DNA from: Oscillospiraceae bacterium
GTDB lineage: Bacteria; Bacillota; Clostridia; Saccharofermentanales; Saccharofermentanaceae
Direction of reading: 5' to 3'
NCBI GenBank assembly: GCA_902767145.1
Contig: CACXGG010000233.1
Location: 1 to 8,567 of the forward strand
DNA: 8,567 bases
Both the position numbers and the translations under genes were made by a program. Below the pieces are notes generated by a model. The model saw only the letters and a program-made list of their open reading frames with translations, had not been told where the DNA came from and did no database searches. Below are positions 5,321-8,567 of this stretch, in pieces; positions within the stretch are counted from its first letter, which is position 1, and each line of letters begins with the position of its first letter.

Positions 5321-6820
5321 ATGTCAAAGATAAGCATTAAGGAACCAAGCGTTGTTATCCGCGAGAAAAGACTCGGAACGATCAACGCATTTACCGGTAC
5401 CGCATCGCAGATCGTTGAGAAGTCTGCCAAAGGCGAACTTAAGGACTGCAAGAGAAAATTCTCACAGTGCCTCGGATGCAATCAGCAGCAGGCTTTCTGC
5501 CAGCTGGCAATGATCCAGGATGCAGTGGTCATCAACCATGCGCCTATCGGATGCGCAGGAGAGTTCGCAGATTTTAATTTCACATACAGGGTAGAGCAGG
5601 CAAGAAGAGATCTTCCCTCACAGCTCGGAAGATATTTCTGCACAAATCTTCTCGAAAAGGACACAGTCTTCGGTGCGGCAAAAAAGCTCGAGGAGACGAT
5701 CAGACTCGCTTATGACAGAGTCCATCCCAATGCGATCTTCGTAACCACATCCTGTGCCTCAGGTATCATCGGAGAAGATATAGAGGCAGTAGTCGATGCA
5801 GCGTCGGAGGAGCTCGGCATCCCCGTAGTTACATGTAACTGCGAAGGATTCAGATCCAAGATCTGGACGACAGGATTTGATGCGGCATACCATACAGTCT
5901 TAAGAGGTATAGTAAAGCCCGCACAGAAGAAGACGAACAAGGTAAATATCATAAACTTCTGGGGCAGCCACGTATTTGATGATGTGATCAGAAGGTTTGG
6001 CTACGAGCCCCAGTATGTGGTTCCTTTCTCTACAGTAGAGGAACTGTCTCATGTGAGTGAGGCAGCAGCATCTATCCATATCTGCCCTTCACTGTCCACA
6101 TATATGGGCGCAGGATTAAACCAGCTCCACGGAGTTCCCGAAGTCCTTGTCCCCCCGGCCTATGGTGTTGCCGGAACAGACAGATGGCTCCGTGCCTTCG
6201 GTAAGCTCGTTGGCAAGGAGGAACTGGCCGAGGAGATCATTAAGGAGGGTCATGAGAAATACCTTCCCGAGATAGAGAAGCTCAAGGAGAGATTCAAGGG
6301 CAAGAAGGCATATGTAACAGCAGGTGCTGCCCACGGACAGGCTCTTATAACACTTCTTGGAGAGCTTGGAATGGATGTTGTGGGTGCTGCCGTATTCCAC
6401 CATGATCCTGTCTATGACAGCGGTGACGACAAGCTGGATATCCTGGGACAGGCAGTAAAGAACTACGGTGATGTCCCTGATTACCGCGTATGTAATAAGC
6501 AGGCCTGCGAGCTCGTAAATGCCCTCAACCGCATAAAGCCCGATCTCATCCTTGCAAGACACGGCGGAATGACATTGTGGGGCGCCAAGTTCGGCATACC
6601 TTCACTTCTCATTGGTGATGAGCAGTTCGGTATCGGATACAAGGGAGCACTCAACTACGCCAGAAGGATAGATGATGCCCTCGATTCCATAGAGTTTATC
6701 AAGAATTACTCCAAGCATGCTTCAAATCCTTACACCTCATGGTGGTTTGAACAGGATCCCGGATATTTCCAGGGAGATGGTTCCGGAAGAGGATGCAGTG
6801 CAGGAAAAGGAGGATTCTGA
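5321..6820 (+). CDS. Nitrogenase-like component 1, alpha (NifD-like) subunit
   Basis: This 499-residue member of the nitrogenase component 1 family should pair with the next gene product and take electrons from the Fe protein. The three NifD P-cluster cysteines are recognisable: Cys53 (in a CLGC pair), Cys78 (INHAPIGC) and Cys145 (VTTSCASGIIGEDIE). Cys255 (SIHICPSLSTYMGAGL) matches NifD Cys275, the Fe-end ligand of the active-site cofactor. By motif alignment with Azotobacter NifD, however, His442 becomes Gly432, His195 becomes Phe186, Gln191 becomes Trp182 and Arg96 becomes Asn86, so it is not a normal N2-reducing subunit. Extra cysteines sit at 50, 60 and 172, and there is a short Gly-rich tail containing Cys491. 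It may be an uncharacterised group IV-type reductase, a methylthio-alkane reductase relative, or a NifE-like scaffold. First gene of a D-K-H operon behind a LysR gene. Confidence 0.88.
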   Translation: MSKISIKEPSVVIREKRLGTINAFTGTASQIVEKSAKGELKDCKRKFSQCLGCNQQQAFCQLAMIQDAVVINHAPIGCAGEFADFNFTYRVEQARRDLPSQLGRYFCTNLLEKDTVFGAAKKLEETIRLAYDRVHPNAIFVTTSCASGIIGEDIEAVVDAASEELGIPVVTCNCEGFRSKIWTTGFDAAYHTVLRGIVKPAQKKTNKVNIINFWGSHVFDDVIRRFGYEPQYVVPFSTVEELSHVSEAAASIHICPSLSTYMGAGLNQLHGVPEVLVPPAYGVAGTDRWLRAFGKLVGKEELAEEIIKEGHEKYLPEIEKLKERFKGKKAYVTAGAAHGQALITLLGELGMDVVGAAVFHHDPVYDSGDDKLDILGQAVKNYGDVPDYRVCNKQACELVNALNRIKPDLILARHGGMTLWGAKFGIPSLLIGDEQFGIGYKGALNYARRIDDALDSIEFIKNYSKHASNPYTSWWFEQDPGYFQGDGSGRGCSAGKGGF

Positions 6821-6821
6821 T

Positions 6822-8153
6822 ATGTCAGGTGCTATTGAACAACCGAGATTTACATGTGCTCTTGGGTCATGCCAGAGCGTTGTAGCAATAAAAAGAGGAG
6901 TTCCGATCCTTCACTCAGGTCCCGGATGCGGAGTCCAGATCTCACGGATCATTGGTCAGGGTGAGGGATATGCAGGCGGTTCCACGATGCCTTGTACAAA
7001 CGCCGAAGAGGCAGATGTTGTTTTCGGTGGCGAAAAGAAGTTAAGGGACGTTGTGGAGAATTCCTTCAAGGTCATCGACGGAGATCTGTATGTGGTCATC
7101 ACCGGATGTACAGCAGCCATTACAGGCGACGATGTCGCATCAGTGGTAGGCGCATTCCAGGAGGACGACAAGCCCGTCGTATATGTAGAGGAGGGCGGTT
7201 TCAAGTCCAATAACTACGTAAGCCACAGCAGGCTCGTCAAGGCCATCATCGACCAGTATGTGGATAAGTTCAGCGAAGACCGCGAAGTGATCCCGGGACT
7301 CGTGAATGTATTTGCGAATATCCCCTATCAGGATCCCTTCTGGAACGGAAACCTCGAGCAGCTCAAGAAGATCCTCACAGGTATCGGCCTTAAGGTCAAC
7401 ATCCTCTTCGGAAATGAATCGGAGGGTGTCTCTGAATGGAAGACGATCCCCCAGGCCGAGTTCAATATCTTTGTCGGTTCATGGGCCGGCCTTGATATCG
7501 TGAAACACCTCAAGAGGAAGTACGGTACACCGTATCTTCACTTCCCCTACACCCCCATCGGCGCCAAGGAGACTTCAAAGTTCTTAAGAGAGGTCGGAAA
7601 GTTCGGAAACCTCGATGAGAAAAAAGTTGAGGGATATATCGACCGCGAGGAGAAGAAGTTCTACTCCCATATCGATAAGATGGCAAGCTTCATGCTTGAG
7701 TTCAGATATGGTATTCCCAGAAGATTCTATTCACTTGCCGATGCTTCTTATTCCCTCGGCTTCTCTAAGTTCCTTCTGAACGAGCTGGGCATCATCCCGG
7801 GCATCCAGTTCATAGTCGACGATATCCCCGAGAAGTATCAGCAGGGTGTCCTCGATGAATTCTCAAGGATATCGGATCTTCAGAGGCGTGATGTGAAAGT
7901 GGTCTTCGATCCCGATGCCGGTCTTGATCAGAAAAAGCTCCTGGAGGATGCGAAGGATTATGAGGACAAGAGGATCCTTATCCTTGGCAGCTCATGGGAC
8001 AAGCATATCGCAGACGAGCTTCACGCAGACCTTCTGATCGTGTCAGTCCCCGTCCAGCACAGGCTGGTGATGAACTGCGGATATGTCGGATATGAGGGCG
8101 GCCTGAGAGCCATAGAGGACATCTACGACAGAGTCCTCGCAACATACAGATAA
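6822..8153 (+). CDS. Nitrogenase-like component 1, beta (NifK-like) subunit
   Basis: This 443-residue component 1 family protein is shorter than NifK (about 520). Landmarks are FTCALGSC (Cys12, Cys17), ILHSGPGC (Cys36) and VVITGCTAAITGDD (Cys96). Cys12, Cys36 and Cys96 match the three NifK P-cluster cysteines in order and spacing, so a shared P-cluster-type Fe-S centre with the alpha subunit is expected. The GGFKSN stretch (125-130) matches the conserved loop after the third cysteine strand. The start ATG lies one base after the D-like stop and seven bases after AAGGAGGA (6807-6814), inside the upstream gene's end; an in-frame ATG at 6717 lies deep in the D-like gene and is unlikely. Tight coupling implies equal production of the two subunits as a heterotetramer. 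Substrate unknown. Confidence 0.87.
   Translation: MSGAIEQPRFTCALGSCQSVVAIKRGVPILHSGPGCGVQISRIIGQGEGYAGGSTMPCTNAEEADVVFGGEKKLRDVVENSFKVIDGDLYVVITGCTAAITGDDVASVVGAFQEDDKPVVYVEEGGFKSNNYVSHSRLVKAIIDQYVDKFSEDREVIPGLVNVFANIPYQDPFWNGNLEQLKKILTGIGLKVNILFGNESEGVSEWKTIPQAEFNIFVGSWAGLDIVKHLKRKYGTPYLHFPYTPIGAKETSKFLREVGKFGNLDEKKVEGYIDREEKKFYSHIDKMASFMLEFRYGIPRRFYSLADASYSLGFSKFLLNELGIIPGIQFIVDDIPEKYQQGVLDEFSRISDLQRRDVKVVFDPDAGLDQKKLLEDAKDYEDKRILILGSSWDKHIADELHADLLIVSVPVQHRLVMNCGYVGYEGGLRAIEDIYDRVLATYR

Positions 8154-8567
<414 letters not shown>

Overview
The window looks like chromosomal DNA from an anaerobic Clostridia-type Firmicute, possibly a gut or rumen Lachnospiraceae/Ruminococcaceae relative. 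The reasons are strong AAGGAGG-type ribosome binding sites on nearly every gene, moderate GC, AGA/AGG-rich arginine codon use, and the mix of an ABC-2 exporter, an LppM-like lipoprotein and a LysR regulator. This placement is inference; no rRNA or taxonomic marker is present.

Region 1 (1-2160): a tightly overlapping + strand operon. It holds the 3' end of an ABC transporter ATPase, its membrane permease (1-base overlap) and a short-chain dehydrogenase/reductase (13-base overlap). It ends at a strong hairpin that also serves the convergent gene. Region 2 (2161-3103): a minus-strand membrane lipoprotein with a very acidic block, its own near-consensus promoter, and a divergent intergenic region shared with the next gene. 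Region 3 (3104-4200): a GMP synthase that has only the ATP-pyrophosphatase and dimerisation parts and no glutaminase domain, followed by a clear terminator.

Region 4 (4201-8567, continuing past the edge) is the most interesting part. A LysR-family regulator is followed by a three-gene nitrogenase-like operon in the order D-like, K-like, H-like. The H-like protein is very close to canonical nitrogenase Fe protein. The D/K-like pair keeps the P-cluster cysteines and the D-like protein keeps the cofactor cysteine (Cys255, matching Cys275 of Azotobacter NifD). The other active-site residues of true nitrogenase, including the homocitrate/Mo-side histidine, are replaced. This argues for an Fe-protein-driven reductase acting on something other than N2.

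An identical dyad, CCTA-N9-TAGG, with the T-N11-A spacing typical of LysR boxes, occurs inside the lysR promoter (4241-4257) and just before the D-like gene (5274-5290). This suggests the LysR protein controls both itself and the nitrogenase-like operon, so the four genes would form one regulated system. Its substrate cannot be read from the sequence; sulfur-compound reduction, as in methylthio-alkane reductases, is one hypothesis among several.
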